Numbered from the stretch's first letter, positions 54,829 through 63,894 are shown. The stretch is DNA of 64,000 nt from Pirellulales bacterium (GCA_022841705.1 JALHQZ010000005.1:200280-264279), one strand, 5' to 3'. Program-made: numbers and translations. Notes: generated by a model from the sequence alone, not told the origin.

Positions 54829-55232
54829 CGTTCCAAACTCTGCCGCAGAGCGAGACTGACATTCAACCACAAAACGCTTCACCACGATGACAATTCTCCC
54901 ATCTTGCGATGAGTAAGGCAGCGCGACCCAACCGACTATTGGGGTTGGGAAGCCGACACACGGTCGGCGACGAGTTGCATTGTCGACCGACTGCCTTGGC
55001 CAGGAGGTCGACAAATTAGACTGCGAAATCAACCGTATCTCAGTCACCAGGCGCCATGGCAACTATCCCGCAGGGAGTCATGGCCTGTTCGTTTCGTTGA
55101 AGGCGACTTAAGAGAAGTCCATTTCGCAGTGCTCGAAAACTCCTCTCAAGCCCACGTTCAACTAGACTCGTCGGTCTTGAACACTCCCTCTTGCTACCGT
55201 CTCGATCCGGCCGAAGCACCAACAAAATCAAG
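54829..55232. other. Gene-free gap upstream of the minus-strand GH36 gene
   Basis: Nothing convincing is coded here. The N-terminal extension of the GH36 frame through this stretch is rich in Arg/Ser and lacks family resemblance. No copy of the locus motif and no clear -35/-10 pair was found. Confidence 0.5.
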
Positions 55233-56144
55233 TTAGCGAGCCCCAGTTGTATTCAGCCGAATACTCCACAGTGAGCGAGTCGCGCCAATAAACAGCGTTT
55301 GCAGATCCGACATCCCGAACGAGCAGTTCCCGGCGGTCTCTGGCGTCAGGATCTTACCAAGAAGTTGCCCACGGGGAGAAAACACTTGAATGCCGTCTCC
55401 ACAGGTAACGAACAAATTGCCCTGATCGTCGACTCGGAACCCATCCGGAACCCACGGTTCGATAACCGTAAAAATCCGCCCGTTCTTGAGGACGCTCCCC
55501 TCGGCGGCGACATCAAACGCCACGATTTGGTGCGGGCGGAACGCCCCGTGCGTGAAGCCTGTGTCGCCAACGTAGAGAACCGACTCATCCGGGGAGAAGG
55601 CAATGCCATTGGGTTTGTCGAATTCCTCACTTGCCACGGAAACCTCGTGAGTATCCGGCGCAACGCGATAGACTCGATTACGGTCTTGCTCCGGTTTCTC
55701 TCCATGCCCAAACGCGGGCGGAGGGCACAAGAAGCCGTAGTCCGGATCCGTAAACCATATCGAACCGTCGGACTTGACGACGATATCATTCGGCGAAGTA
55801 AACCGCCGGCCATCGTACCGATCGGCGATTGTCGTCAATGTCCCATCATGTTCTTGGCGAACGATCGAGCGCGCACGAGTTAAGCAAGAGAGAACGCGAC
55901 CCTCGGCATCGACAGTGTTTCCATTGGCTGTATTGGCGGGTTGGCGAAATACGCTCAGCCCTTCTTGCTCCGACCACTTCATGATTCGGTCGTTTGGAAA
56001 GTCACTGACGACGAGAAACTGGCCGCGCGGGACCCAGCAAACCCCCTCAGCGAAAGTGAAATCGCTCGAGAGGAGATTCAGCTTGGGCGCGGGCCCCAGC
56101 ATTCGACGAAACTCGTCCGACAGAATCACGAATGGCGAAGTCAT
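55233..56144 (-). CDS. SMP-30 / gluconolactonase family lactonase
   Basis: ATG 56144 has GGAG six bases upstream on the minus strand, so it is preferred over the frame start at 56180; product 303 residues. Six-bladed propeller with metal-ligand segments FAEGVCW (Glu), SPNDIVVKSDGSIWFTDP (Asn, Asp), and FSPDESVLYVGDTG (Asp). Family members hydrolyse sugar lactones to aldonic acids. It sits 48 bp after an SDR gene, fitting the sequence sugar dehydrogenase then lactonase. Confidence 0.88.
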   Translation of the reverse strand: MTSPFVILSDEFRRMLGPAPKLNLLSSDFTFAEGVCWVPRGQFLVVSDFPNDRIMKWSEQEGLSVFRQPANTANGNTVDAEGRVLSCLTRARSIVRQEHDGTLTTIADRYDGRRFTSPNDIVVKSDGSIWFTDPDYGFLCPPPAFGHGEKPEQDRNRVYRVAPDTHEVSVASEEFDKPNGIAFSPDESVLYVGDTGFTHGAFRPHQIVAFDVAAEGSVLKNGRIFTVIEPWVPDGFRVDDQGNLFVTCGDGIQVFSPRGQLLGKILTPETAGNCSFGMSDLQTLFIGATRSLWSIRLNTTGAR

Positions 56145-56192
56145 GAGGCGCTCCAGTACCCATCGAAAAGTGAAGTCCACATTTGCAGCGAT

Positions 56193-56978
56193 TTAGAAGT
56201 CGCGGAAAAAACCTCCCGCAGTCCATCCGCCATCGACACAGAGCGTTTGGCCAGTGATGTAGCCGCTCTCGGGAGCGGCGAAGAACAACACGGCGTGGGC
56301 CATATCTTCTACTGTCGCAGGTTTTCCGAGCGGAACATGACTCAGCAACCGCTGAGCGCGTTCTTTTTCCGCGGCGTTATCACTGTAAAAAAGACTCTTG
56401 GTCCCTTCAGTAAGAGTTGATCCCGGAGCCACACAATTAACAGTAATGCCGTTCTCTGCCAGCTCCAACGCCGTCGCCCTGGTCAGCCCCACGATGCCCG
56501 ACTTCGCAGCAATAAACGCACATTGCAGCCGAGCCGGAACAACGCCAAGCACCGACGAGATATTGATGATCTTGCCCGATCGCCTCGGAATCATGGTTTG
56601 GGCTACTTCCTTAGTGACTAAGTAAGTGCCCGTAAGGTCAATATCCACAATCCGGCGCCACTCTTCAATTGGAAATTGATCAATATTGACGCGATGCTTG
56701 GCTGTGTTCACACCAGCATTGTTCACGAGGATATCGATGCGTCCTAACTGCCTAACGACCTGGGCCACCCCCGATCGGACTTGGGATTCGTCGCTAATGT
56801 CCATCTCAATGGCCAGCGCGCCGTTCGCCTCGGTGGCAGAGTTCTGGACGGCGGGGCCGTTGATGTCAGCATAGGCAACCTGAGCCCCGTTAGCGGTAAG
56901 CGCTTTCGCAATCGCTTGCCCGATGCCTTGTGCCGCCCCCGTTACCAAGGCGGTTTGTCCTTGAAGGTCAACTCTCAT
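56193..56978 (-). CDS. SDR family protein with catalytic Tyr replaced by Phe
   Basis: A 261-residue short-chain dehydrogenase: cofactor loop TGAAQGIGQA, ADINGPA after the second strand (acidic, suggesting NAD), NNAG, Ser142 in NISSVLG, Lys159. The expected catalytic Tyr is Phe155 (QCAFIAAKSG, codon TTT at 56514-56516), so general acid-base chemistry at that site should be lost or changed. The remainder, including the C-terminal GQTLCVDGG, is intact. It lies between a TauD-like gene and the lactonase gene in the same direction. Confidence 0.85.
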   Translation of the reverse strand: MRVDLQGQTALVTGAAQGIGQAIAKALTANGAQVAYADINGPAVQNSATEANGALAIEMDISDESQVRSGVAQVVRQLGRIDILVNNAGVNTAKHRVNIDQFPIEEWRRIVDIDLTGTYLVTKEVAQTMIPRRSGKIINISSVLGVVPARLQCAFIAAKSGIVGLTRATALELAENGITVNCVAPGSTLTEGTKSLFYSDNAAEKERAQRLLSHVPLGKPATVEDMAHAVLFFAAPESGYITGQTLCVDGGWTAGGFFRDF

Positions 56979-57035
56979 AGGATTTGGGGAATCTTGTTAG
57001 ATGGAAGGACTAATGTACTGAAACCAGCTTCGCTA

Positions 57036-58112
57036 TCAACTCGGCCGATCCGAGGCGAGTGCCGCGAGTATCTTTCGCGGGGGCTGATAAGGCTTGCGAC
57101 CATGGGAAACCAGCTTATTATCGCAGAGGAGCAGGTCGCTGCTCCTCCAATCAAACATGACGGTTGTTTCGTCGATCACGCGTCGAATACATTCAAGATC
57201 GGAGGCCAGAATTTCAGTTCCGTCCGCGTGCGTTGAATGGAAGTAGAAGCGATGACTCAGGCGGTCACGCTGGCGCTCCGCTTCGAGTCGTTGGTGGGGT
57301 TCAGGACCCAAGAAATCACCGGTCCAAGGTGCGTAGGCTTTATGTAAAAGGTGGGCTTGATTGAACCAGACCGTTTCACCCGTGACGCGATGCCGCATCA
57401 CAACCGGCGAAGGATTGTGGTAGACGCAAGCGCCCCCATCGGCCGTCCACTCGACTCGCCACCCGCGCTTCGCCGCGAAAGCTTCGGCCTCACTGCGGGT
57501 TGTGGCCCCCAGGACTGATTGCCAGGTGACTTCGTAGCCGGCTTCCTTTGTCTCCGGAAGTTGACGGACGAGCCTCAAGCCTCGGTCTTCAAAGCGCCGG
57601 ACAAGATCGGACGGTAGGCGACGATACACGACACGCATATCGCACAACGGCGTCTGTCCACCACTGCCTGGCTCAACTTCACAGAAGAACGCGACCTTAT
57701 CGGGGGTCGGGTCAGGGAAGTGGGTCGAGGGCTCCAGGTAACTCATTTCCTGATGCTGACCGATCGTGAGATGACAGGGCGCGTCGGTTGACGTGACGAT
57801 CTTGCCCTGAACCGCGCTTCGAGGAGTGTTTCCTCCGGCGTAATCCAGAAGTCGCTCCGAAAGCGCCAACATGACAGCTTCAAAGTCCTCGGCTGTCCTT
57901 AAAGATTTAAGTCCGCGGAAGAGAACGGCGCCGCATTGATGAAGCTTACTCTCAATCCACTCTCGATTCGTTGTGACCCACTTGAGAATCTCGTCTCGAC
58001 TCGCAGTTGCAAGTGGTTCCTCGGCCACCCACAAAAACGGCAGCGAGTCTCCTAACGAAGGTTCGCTTGTGGCATGGGGGTTGGTCGCTAGACTCTTTGG
58101 AACTTCTAACAT
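57036..58112 (-). CDS. TauD/TfdA-like Fe(II)/2-oxoglutarate dioxygenase
   Basis: A 358-residue protein of the taurine-dioxygenase / SyrP-like group. Iron ligands: His120 and Glu122 in IGQHQEMSY and the distal His337 in LVSHGRKPYQPPRKI, which also supplies the Arg for 2-oxoglutarate. Such enzymes hydroxylate unactivated carbons or release sulfite from sulfonates. Its presence as first gene of a sugar-acid operon is unusual. It is divergent from the enolase-superfamily dehydratase gene. Substrate unknown. Confidence 0.85.
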   Translation of the reverse strand: MLEVPKSLATNPHATSEPSLGDSLPFLWVAEEPLATASRDEILKWVTTNREWIESKLHQCGAVLFRGLKSLRTAEDFEAVMLALSERLLDYAGGNTPRSAVQGKIVTSTDAPCHLTIGQHQEMSYLEPSTHFPDPTPDKVAFFCEVEPGSGGQTPLCDMRVVYRRLPSDLVRRFEDRGLRLVRQLPETKEAGYEVTWQSVLGATTRSEAEAFAAKRGWRVEWTADGGACVYHNPSPVVMRHRVTGETVWFNQAHLLHKAYAPWTGDFLGPEPHQRLEAERQRDRLSHRFYFHSTHADGTEILASDLECIRRVIDETTVMFDWRSSDLLLCDNKLVSHGRKPYQPPRKILAALASDRPS

Positions 58113-58190
58113 GGCTTTTTGACCCTCAACTCAGAAAGGGCTTGATCAAAGGCCCTCGTGACGTGCAGGCAACGTCCGAAAAGAAACGGG

Positions 58191-58224
58191 TGGACAACCA
58201 GTAGTTGGTTGATTTATATTACAA
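58191..58224 (+). promoter_or_regulatory. Promoter with conserved operator motif, copy 4
   Basis: -35-like TGGACA (58191-58196), 18-bp spacer, -10-like TATATT (58215-58220), motif TGATTTATATTACAA (58210-58224). It points toward the dehydratase gene at 58845, about 620 bp away, and lies about 100 bp upstream of the divergent TauD-like gene. Confidence 0.6.
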
Positions 58225-58844
58225 TTCACCTCCGGATGCAATATGTCGGCAAAATAGCCGAAAAGGTACCCTCCTCCCCGCTTCCAAAAAGTTTTATCCC
58301 AAGGCTACTGTGCGACGAAGACGTCGCTCTATCACCCGATCATGCATCAGGCGACGGAATCCAGCTTTAATCTCATGCCTTGGAATCTCCTCTTCGACCA
58401 GCAACAGAAAACACCCTCCTCTCCCTTTTCCACGCTTCCCCAGCGACTTTTTGTCTCAAGAACGATTGAGCCATCCGAAGATCGCGTTATCCAATTTGAC
58501 TTTCTCCGTGATACCGAAATGGCAGCGTTGAACGCCAATGGCTTGGATCGGCAAGGAAAGCAAAGCAGCAGCCGACGTTGTCGCATACAACTTCATTCGC
58601 GATATGTCGACCAGATAAATGTGCGAGGCGAGATCTTCATCGGCGAAAGAATCAAGGACGGGACATCGCGCTTGTTCGCTGGCAAGCGAATTGGTTTTTG
58701 GGAAGCTGGCGCTCATCGACGCCTTGTGATCACCAACCCCTGTTCTGGAAGAGACGCTCGCTGCGGTCGAGTGCTTAGGTCCTCTGACTACGTCTGAAGG
58801 TGTCGTTCTCGGCAACAAAACCAAATCCTCACGATGGCTCATCG
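58225..58844. other. Long gene-poor leader between divergent operons
   Basis: About 620 bp without a recognisable gene. A plus frame at 58342-58797 (151 codons) and a minus frame at 58456-58842 (128 codons) overlap and neither resembles a family. The minus strand around 58290-58440 reads RHEIKAGFRRLMHDRVIERR, reminiscent of a DNA-binding tail, so a decayed regulator gene is possible. Confidence 0.4.
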
Positions 58845-60116
58845 ATGAAAATCTCGAAGATCGAAACGATCTATTTCCCGCCGCTGAACTCTGCCGAATG
58901 GCGCCAGCAAGCTGGCCCTACGCGCCAGGCGATGCCCAATAACCTTTGGGTGCGGATCCATACGGATGATGGTCTGGTTGGGTTGGGCGAAACATACTAC
59001 GTGCCGCGGGCGATTGCGGCGATCATTCATGACGTCTACGCGCCGTTGCTCCTTGGTCGGAACGCGATGGATATCGAGAACCATTGGAACAATATGTTCT
59101 CGCTCGTGAATTTCTGTGGTTCGTCGGGGGCTGAAATGAGGGCCCTGTCGGCGATTGACATCGCGTTGTGGGATGTTGTAGGGCAGGCGGTGGGACAACC
59201 CATTTTTAATTTGCTCGGCGGACGCAGTCGCGATCGAGTCGAAATTTACAATACCTGTGTTAGTTCAGGTAAGTACGATGATTTAAATATGCTGATGAAT
59301 GGTCGCGCCGATCAGGTGGCGAAGGAGCTGGTTGCGGACGGAATTCGCGCGATGAAGATTTGGCCATTCGATCGATTTGGCTCAACACTTGCGGGACCCT
59401 ACGACCCCTTTGGCAAGTTCTACATCTGGGGAGGCGAGACAGCGGCCGGTACGCTGTCCCACTCCATCAGCAATGCCGGGCTTCGCGAAGGCCTTGCGAT
59501 GATAGAAGCGATCAGAGGTGCGGTCGGCGACAAGATCGCGATCGCAATCGAAGGACATGCTCGATGGGATTTGCCAACGGCGACACGCATCGCTCGCGCA
59601 CTGGAGCCGTTTGACATCATGTGGCTCGAGGAAATCATGCCTCCCGATAATGTTGAGGCATATGTTCGCCTCAAGGGCGAAACTTCCATTCCTATTTGCC
59701 AAAGCGAACGGATCTTCACGCGATACGGATATCGACCGTGGATCGAACGCAATGCGGTTGATATCGTGATGCCCGATTTATCCTGGGGGGGCGGAATCAC
59801 CGAAGGCCGCAAAATCGCTAGCCTCGCGGACACTTACTTCCTGCCTGTAACATGTCACGACACCATCGGCCCTGTAGCGCTGTGGGCCGCTGCTCATCTT
59901 CTGCTCAATATCCCTAACGCGCTCAACATGGAGACCGTAAGGGGGTACCTCGAGGGTTGGTACCGAGAAGTTGTCACAGATGTGCTGCCCGTGGCGGACG
60001 GCTTCCTAACGCTGCCGGAAGCACCCGGATTGGGCACCAAGTTGCGCGATGACTTCGTGGCTCGTCCCGAAGCACTGGTGGAGACGACGACAGCTCGAAA
60101 TCTGCAAAAGAACTAG
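58845..60116 (+). CDS. Enolase-superfamily sugar-acid dehydratase (mandelate racemase type)
   Basis: ATG 58845 (MKISKIETIYFPPLN) gives 423 residues. Capping domain, then barrel with metal ligands Glu in AIEGHARW, Glu in WLEEIMPPD and Glu in CQSERIFTR, a basic MKIWPFD segment and catalytic His in TCHDTIGPV. The layout matches the galactonate / gluconate / mannonate dehydratase group, which turns an aldonic acid into 2-keto-3-deoxy acid. It starts the operon with a 2-hydroxyacid dehydrogenase and a GH127-like enzyme. Substrate specificity is not readable. Confidence 0.87.
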   Translation: MKISKIETIYFPPLNSAEWRQQAGPTRQAMPNNLWVRIHTDDGLVGLGETYYVPRAIAAIIHDVYAPLLLGRNAMDIENHWNNMFSLVNFCGSSGAEMRALSAIDIALWDVVGQAVGQPIFNLLGGRSRDRVEIYNTCVSSGKYDDLNMLMNGRADQVAKELVADGIRAMKIWPFDRFGSTLAGPYDPFGKFYIWGGETAAGTLSHSISNAGLREGLAMIEAIRGAVGDKIAIAIEGHARWDLPTATRIARALEPFDIMWLEEIMPPDNVEAYVRLKGETSIPICQSERIFTRYGYRPWIERNAVDIVMPDLSWGGGITEGRKIASLADTYFLPVTCHDTIGPVALWAAAHLLLNIPNALNMETVRGYLEGWYREVVTDVLPVADGFLTLPEAPGLGTKLRDDFVARPEALVETTTARNLQKN

Positions 60117-60121
60117 AACCT

Positions 60122-61222
60122 ATGCAACCATTTCATGTCAATTACACCGGCGACTATCTCACCGAGTCAGGCGGCCTTGCCGTCCCGGACCTCGCGGTCG
60201 ATCTTTTTGAAGATGTGCCGTGGTTGCAGTATGGATTTCTCCTCGACCAGGCTCCGAAGCCTGGCCAGACGGACTACTGGGATCGCTTGTACTCACTGGA
60301 GATCACGCCACCGCATGTAGCCGAAGCCGACGGGATCGTCATCTTCCGGCCGTGGGTCAAAGCCCAGGCATTCGCCAACGGCGCAGAGCGATTGGTCGTG
60401 ATCGCTCGCGCCGGCGCAGGGTGTGACAAGATTGATCTCGCCGCATGCACCGCGAATGACGTGGCCGTCTTCAACGCGCCCGACACGCTTACTCATTCCA
60501 CGGCTTCTGCGGCGTTCGTTTTCATCATCGCGCTTGCCAAACGACTTATTCAGCAGCAACGCCTCGTGCCTACAGGCCGCTGGGATCAACAGCCCTTGGT
60601 GATGGGGGATGATTTGCCCGGGAAGACTCTCGGAATCATCGGGCTCGGAGCAACGGGACGCGAGCTTGCAAGGTTGTTGACACCCTTTCAGATGCGTATT
60701 ATCGCCTATTCGCCACGAGCCAACCCAGAAGCCGCCAGATCGTTGGGAGTGACGCTCGTGGACCGACTCGACGACGTCATGCAACAGTCCGATTTCTTGA
60801 GCCTTCACTGCCGTCTGGAAAGTCATACCCGCGACATGATCGGTGAACGAGAGATTGGCCTCATGAAGCCGACTGCGTACTTCATCAATGTTGGTCGAGG
60901 CGAATTGGTTGATCAACGGGCGCTAGTGCGTGCACTGGCGGAGCGGCGTATCGCCGGAGCGGGACTGGACGTGTTTCAGCACGAACCGCTGCCCCCGGAT
61001 GACCCCTTAGTGGCTCTAGACAACGTAATTCTGACGCCCCATTGGCTCCCGTCGACGCATCAGGCGGCGCGACTGACCATGGAAGCAATGTCACGTGGCC
61101 TGCTGGAAGTCTCAAGAGGTCGGATTCCCGAGAATGTCGTCAACCGCGATGTGCTGGAACGCGCAGAGTTTCGACGAAAACTTGCGCGGTTTTCTGGGAA
61201 CGGCTCCACAGTCGTCAACTGA
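60122..61222 (+). CDS. D-2-hydroxyacid dehydrogenase
   Basis: A 366-residue NAD-dependent enzyme, second of its class in the locus. Cofactor loop GIIGLGATGRELARLL, catalytic Arg in INVGRGELVDQ, Glu in FQHEPLPPDDP and His in LTPHWLPST. It starts 5 bp after the dehydratase stop, so translation is probably coupled. Unlike the enzyme at 45998 it has a longer N-terminal part. Substrate unknown, probably a 2-oxo acid of the pathway. Confidence 0.85.
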   Translation: MQPFHVNYTGDYLTESGGLAVPDLAVDLFEDVPWLQYGFLLDQAPKPGQTDYWDRLYSLEITPPHVAEADGIVIFRPWVKAQAFANGAERLVVIARAGAGCDKIDLAACTANDVAVFNAPDTLTHSTASAAFVFIIALAKRLIQQQRLVPTGRWDQQPLVMGDDLPGKTLGIIGLGATGRELARLLTPFQMRIIAYSPRANPEAARSLGVTLVDRLDDVMQQSDFLSLHCRLESHTRDMIGEREIGLMKPTAYFINVGRGELVDQRALVRALAERRIAGAGLDVFQHEPLPPDDPLVALDNVILTPHWLPSTHQAARLTMEAMSRGLLEVSRGRIPENVVNRDVLERAEFRRKLARFSGNGSTVVN

Positions 61223-61278
61223 TTGGCATGACCATGTGCTCCCTTCATCAAGGCTTAGAGTTTTCCAGGAACACGCAA

Positions 61279-63342
61279 ATGCTGTACGGAGCATCGCGGT
61301 TGTTCGCATGGGCGTTGATTTCGGCGTTATGCGTCGGGGCGCTCGCCGGCCGTTCCGCCGGCGACGAGGCCAAGCCCCAACCGGCGGGCCCACGGACGTT
61401 GCGCGTTGTCGAGCAACTTACCCTTCCTCCCCAGTTTCTACGGACAGCACAGACGCTGGATCCGGAGGAAGTCGTACGGACTTCGCTCGATGGTTGGATG
61501 GTGAAGAGGGGCATCCCCTGGGGAACACAGCCAGACGGTCGACCCACGATCCGGCTCAGCTTCGATTGCCGCGCGCTTCCCTGGCCATCAATCAAGCAAC
61601 ATTCCGTCGATGGCCCAGATAACAACATGCGGAGCCTGGCCGCATTCGCCGCAGCCCGCGAGATGCTGCCGCAAGAGAGGTCCTGCAGCGACTCCGAAGA
61701 CGGCATTGTTGCCTATCTTCTCGGTTGTACCGACCCGCAGCTCGGATTGCCCTATAGCCCCGATTCGCCAGTGCGCCAATGCGCAGTGGGGCACGGCGAG
61801 CTTACGAAGAACCTGATCCTGATGTGGAGCAGTGGCGCCGGCGACCAATATAGAGTTTGGTCCCAAAAAGCCCTGGCTGCGTTACGCTCGCTGGCCGTAG
61901 TCGAATCGCGTCCGAACGTAGGAGAAGTCGCTTATTATCCGGTCGGCATGATCACGCCTGGCGAGTCGCCGCCCAGCGGGCCGGACACGCCCCTCGGCGG
62001 CTGGCAACACCTGGCCGTCGGCTGGAACTGTTGGGCCTTCGCCCAGTGGCATAAGGCGACTGAGGACCGCGAATCGCTCGACTTCGCCGTCTGTTTGGCC
62101 AATCGCCTCACACACTCGACCAGCGCTGACGGCGACGATGGCAGCTTGAGACCAGACGGTTCATTCGGAGGAACGTCGAAGGAGTCGATCGCCAGTTGTC
62201 ATATGCACGGGCATACCCACGGCTTGCCGGGGCTGGTGCTGCTGGGCGAAGAGCTAATCGGCGCTGGCCGTCAGAAAGAGGGACTTGCGTTTATTGAACA
62301 GGCCCGTCGGTCCTTCGAATGGCTCTACAATCCCGCGAAGAACCCCGACGCCGGCAGCGTTACCGGTTGGTTGGGCGAATGGCTCGTAATCCGGCCTGGC
62401 ACGGACAAGCTGACGGATTGCGAGGGCTGCACTATGGGGGACGTCGTCGAGACGGCCGTGCTGCTCGGCGCCACTGCTCGACTCGACGAGTCGCTGCGTA
62501 GCAACGCTGACTACTATGATCGCGCCGACGAGATTTTTCGCAACCAGTGCATCGAACAGATGTTTACTCTCCGTCCGGACTACCTTAAGGCGCTAAAGAC
62601 TTGCCTTCAGAAACGACTTGAGAAGCAAGCCCGCGACGAAGGCGGACGACACAAGCCGGACGCCACCGCGAGTAGCAATCGCACGACGAACATCGGCGAG
62701 CAACGGATCGTCGACCAAGCAGAGTTGGAGCAGGGATATCGTGATGCCGTCGTCGTCGCAGAGAAAATGGTCGGCCAGCAACTCGGCATTTGCGGATTCG
62801 GCGACTGGGTAAATCGACTCCCCTCGGACTTGGATGCCGAGCTACCGGGGATCCACATGCAGGGCTGCTGCGCAGACGCGACGGTGCGTGCGGCACACGC
62901 CATCTGGCGCGAGACGGTGACGGGCGATTCGGATCACGCTTACGTCAACATGGCGTTCAATCGTTCAACGCTTTTGGTCGAAGTCGTGTCATCGCTGCCC
63001 CATCGTGGTGAGATCAACGTGATCGTCGGCAAAGCCCGCAAAGTATCCATTCGCATTCCTTCATGGGCTAACCGTAAGGAAGTCGTTGCGTACGTCGACA
63101 AAGTTCGCGTGCCCACTGTCTTATGTGACGGATACGTCGAATTCACGAACTTAAAACCACAACAACAACTCACGGCGACGTTTCCGATGCGTATTGCGGA
63201 GATCAAGGAAACCCCTGGTGGTCTCGATGGGGTGCAGTACACGGAGAAATGGCGTGGGCCGGCCATCGTCGACATCGAGCCCCGCGGGAAGTGGATCCCA
63301 CTCTTCGTTCGCCCAAGCCTTGATACCGACCAAGTGCCTTAA
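61279..63342 (+). CDS. Secreted GH127-like cysteine glycosidase (beta-L-arabinofuranosidase-like)
   Basis: The frame is open from 61042 inside the previous gene, but ATG 61279 has AGGA eight bases upstream and starts a signal peptide (FAWALISALCVGALAG); product 687 residues. An (alpha/alpha) barrel is suggested by SCHMHGHTHGLPGLVLLG and DVVETAVLLGATARL. The Zn-thiolate catalytic set of GH127 appears as Glu382-x-Cys384 (DCEGCTM) and Cys530-Cys531 (MQGCCADATVRA). The C-terminal beta domain has VSIRIPSWANRKEVVAYVD, the usual GH127 tail. Activity on arabinofuranose or a related sugar is inferred. Confidence 0.8.
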   Translation: MLYGASRLFAWALISALCVGALAGRSAGDEAKPQPAGPRTLRVVEQLTLPPQFLRTAQTLDPEEVVRTSLDGWMVKRGIPWGTQPDGRPTIRLSFDCRALPWPSIKQHSVDGPDNNMRSLAAFAAAREMLPQERSCSDSEDGIVAYLLGCTDPQLGLPYSPDSPVRQCAVGHGELTKNLILMWSSGAGDQYRVWSQKALAALRSLAVVESRPNVGEVAYYPVGMITPGESPPSGPDTPLGGWQHLAVGWNCWAFAQWHKATEDRESLDFAVCLANRLTHSTSADGDDGSLRPDGSFGGTSKESIASCHMHGHTHGLPGLVLLGEELIGAGRQKEGLAFIEQARRSFEWLYNPAKNPDAGSVTGWLGEWLVIRPGTDKLTDCEGCTMGDVVETAVLLGATARLDESLRSNADYYDRADEIFRNQCIEQMFTLRPDYLKALKTCLQKRLEKQARDEGGRHKPDATASSNRTTNIGEQRIVDQAELEQGYRDAVVVAEKMVGQQLGICGFGDWVNRLPSDLDAELPGIHMQGCCADATVRAAHAIWRETVTGDSDHAYVNMAFNRSTLLVEVVSSLPHRGEINVIVGKARKVSIRIPSWANRKEVVAYVDKVRVPTVLCDGYVEFTNLKPQQQLTATFPMRIAEIKETPGGLDGVQYTEKWRGPAIVDIEPRGKWIPLFVRPSLDTDQVP

Positions 63343-63485
63343 ATCAGAACGAGGTAGACTGCCGCCTACCGCGTTGATTCAATTGGCCTATGACATCCTG
63401 CACTTGAATTAAGTTGCACTCGCTGCCTCGTCGATCAGCAGGACCCTCGTAATGCGCTTGCGGTGGGCCTGTCCGACTTCTCGCG

Positions 63486-63893
63486 TTAAATGTGGTCGTC
63501 GAATCGGCCAACAGTCCAGTACGCCAGCAGCAGCAATGCCACGACGCCATACGCAGTCGGCTCAGGAACGACCGTGTACTCGATTTCCAGCGAAGGTCGG
63601 TTAGCTACGGTGGGATGTTCGCGGGAATCGAATCGCTTTGCCGAACGGTCGATGGTCTCGTCGCCTTTCAACAACCAGCCATAGTTCGATGTTGGATTGT
63701 CGAGCCAGCTTTGCACATCCGCAACCAATTGCGGAGTGGAGCCCCAGGTGTAAACGCCGATCCCGCCGACTGATTGGACCGCGCTGGTGGAGGAAGAAAA
63801 GTCGCCGCCTAGTTCGGCCCACGCAGTCATAGGCGAAATCGCGTGTGTCCAAGTAGCATCGCCCTGAGTTGGCGTCACGCCTGTGAGTGGCAT
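63486..63893 (-). CDS. C-terminal part of DNRLRE-type PEP-CTERM protein
   Basis: A 135-residue frame with GDATWTHAI, YTWGSTPQLVADVQSWLDNP, NYGWLLKGDE and KRFDSREHP, the end of a DNRLRE domain, followed by VPEPTAYGVVALLLLAYW and a short tail (PEP-CTERM). The frame stays open upstream to the window edge, but the residues before the Met at 63893 (LHFSGAIAPAGRCTF) come from a repeat and do not look like the domain, so the gene is either 5'-truncated by a repeat or continues outside the window. Confidence 0.65.
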   Translation of the reverse strand: MPLTGVTPTQGDATWTHAISPMTAWAELGGDFSSSTSAVQSVGGIGVYTWGSTPQLVADVQSWLDNPTSNYGWLLKGDETIDRSAKRFDSREHPTVANRPSLEIEYTVVPEPTAYGVVALLLLAYWTVGRFDDHI

Positions 63894-63894
63894 T

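Noticed and set aside
58342..58797. 151-codon plus-strand ORF before the dehydratase
   Set aside because: Composition is Ser/Arg-rich without domain character, it overlaps an equally weak antisense frame, and no ribosome binding site is visible.
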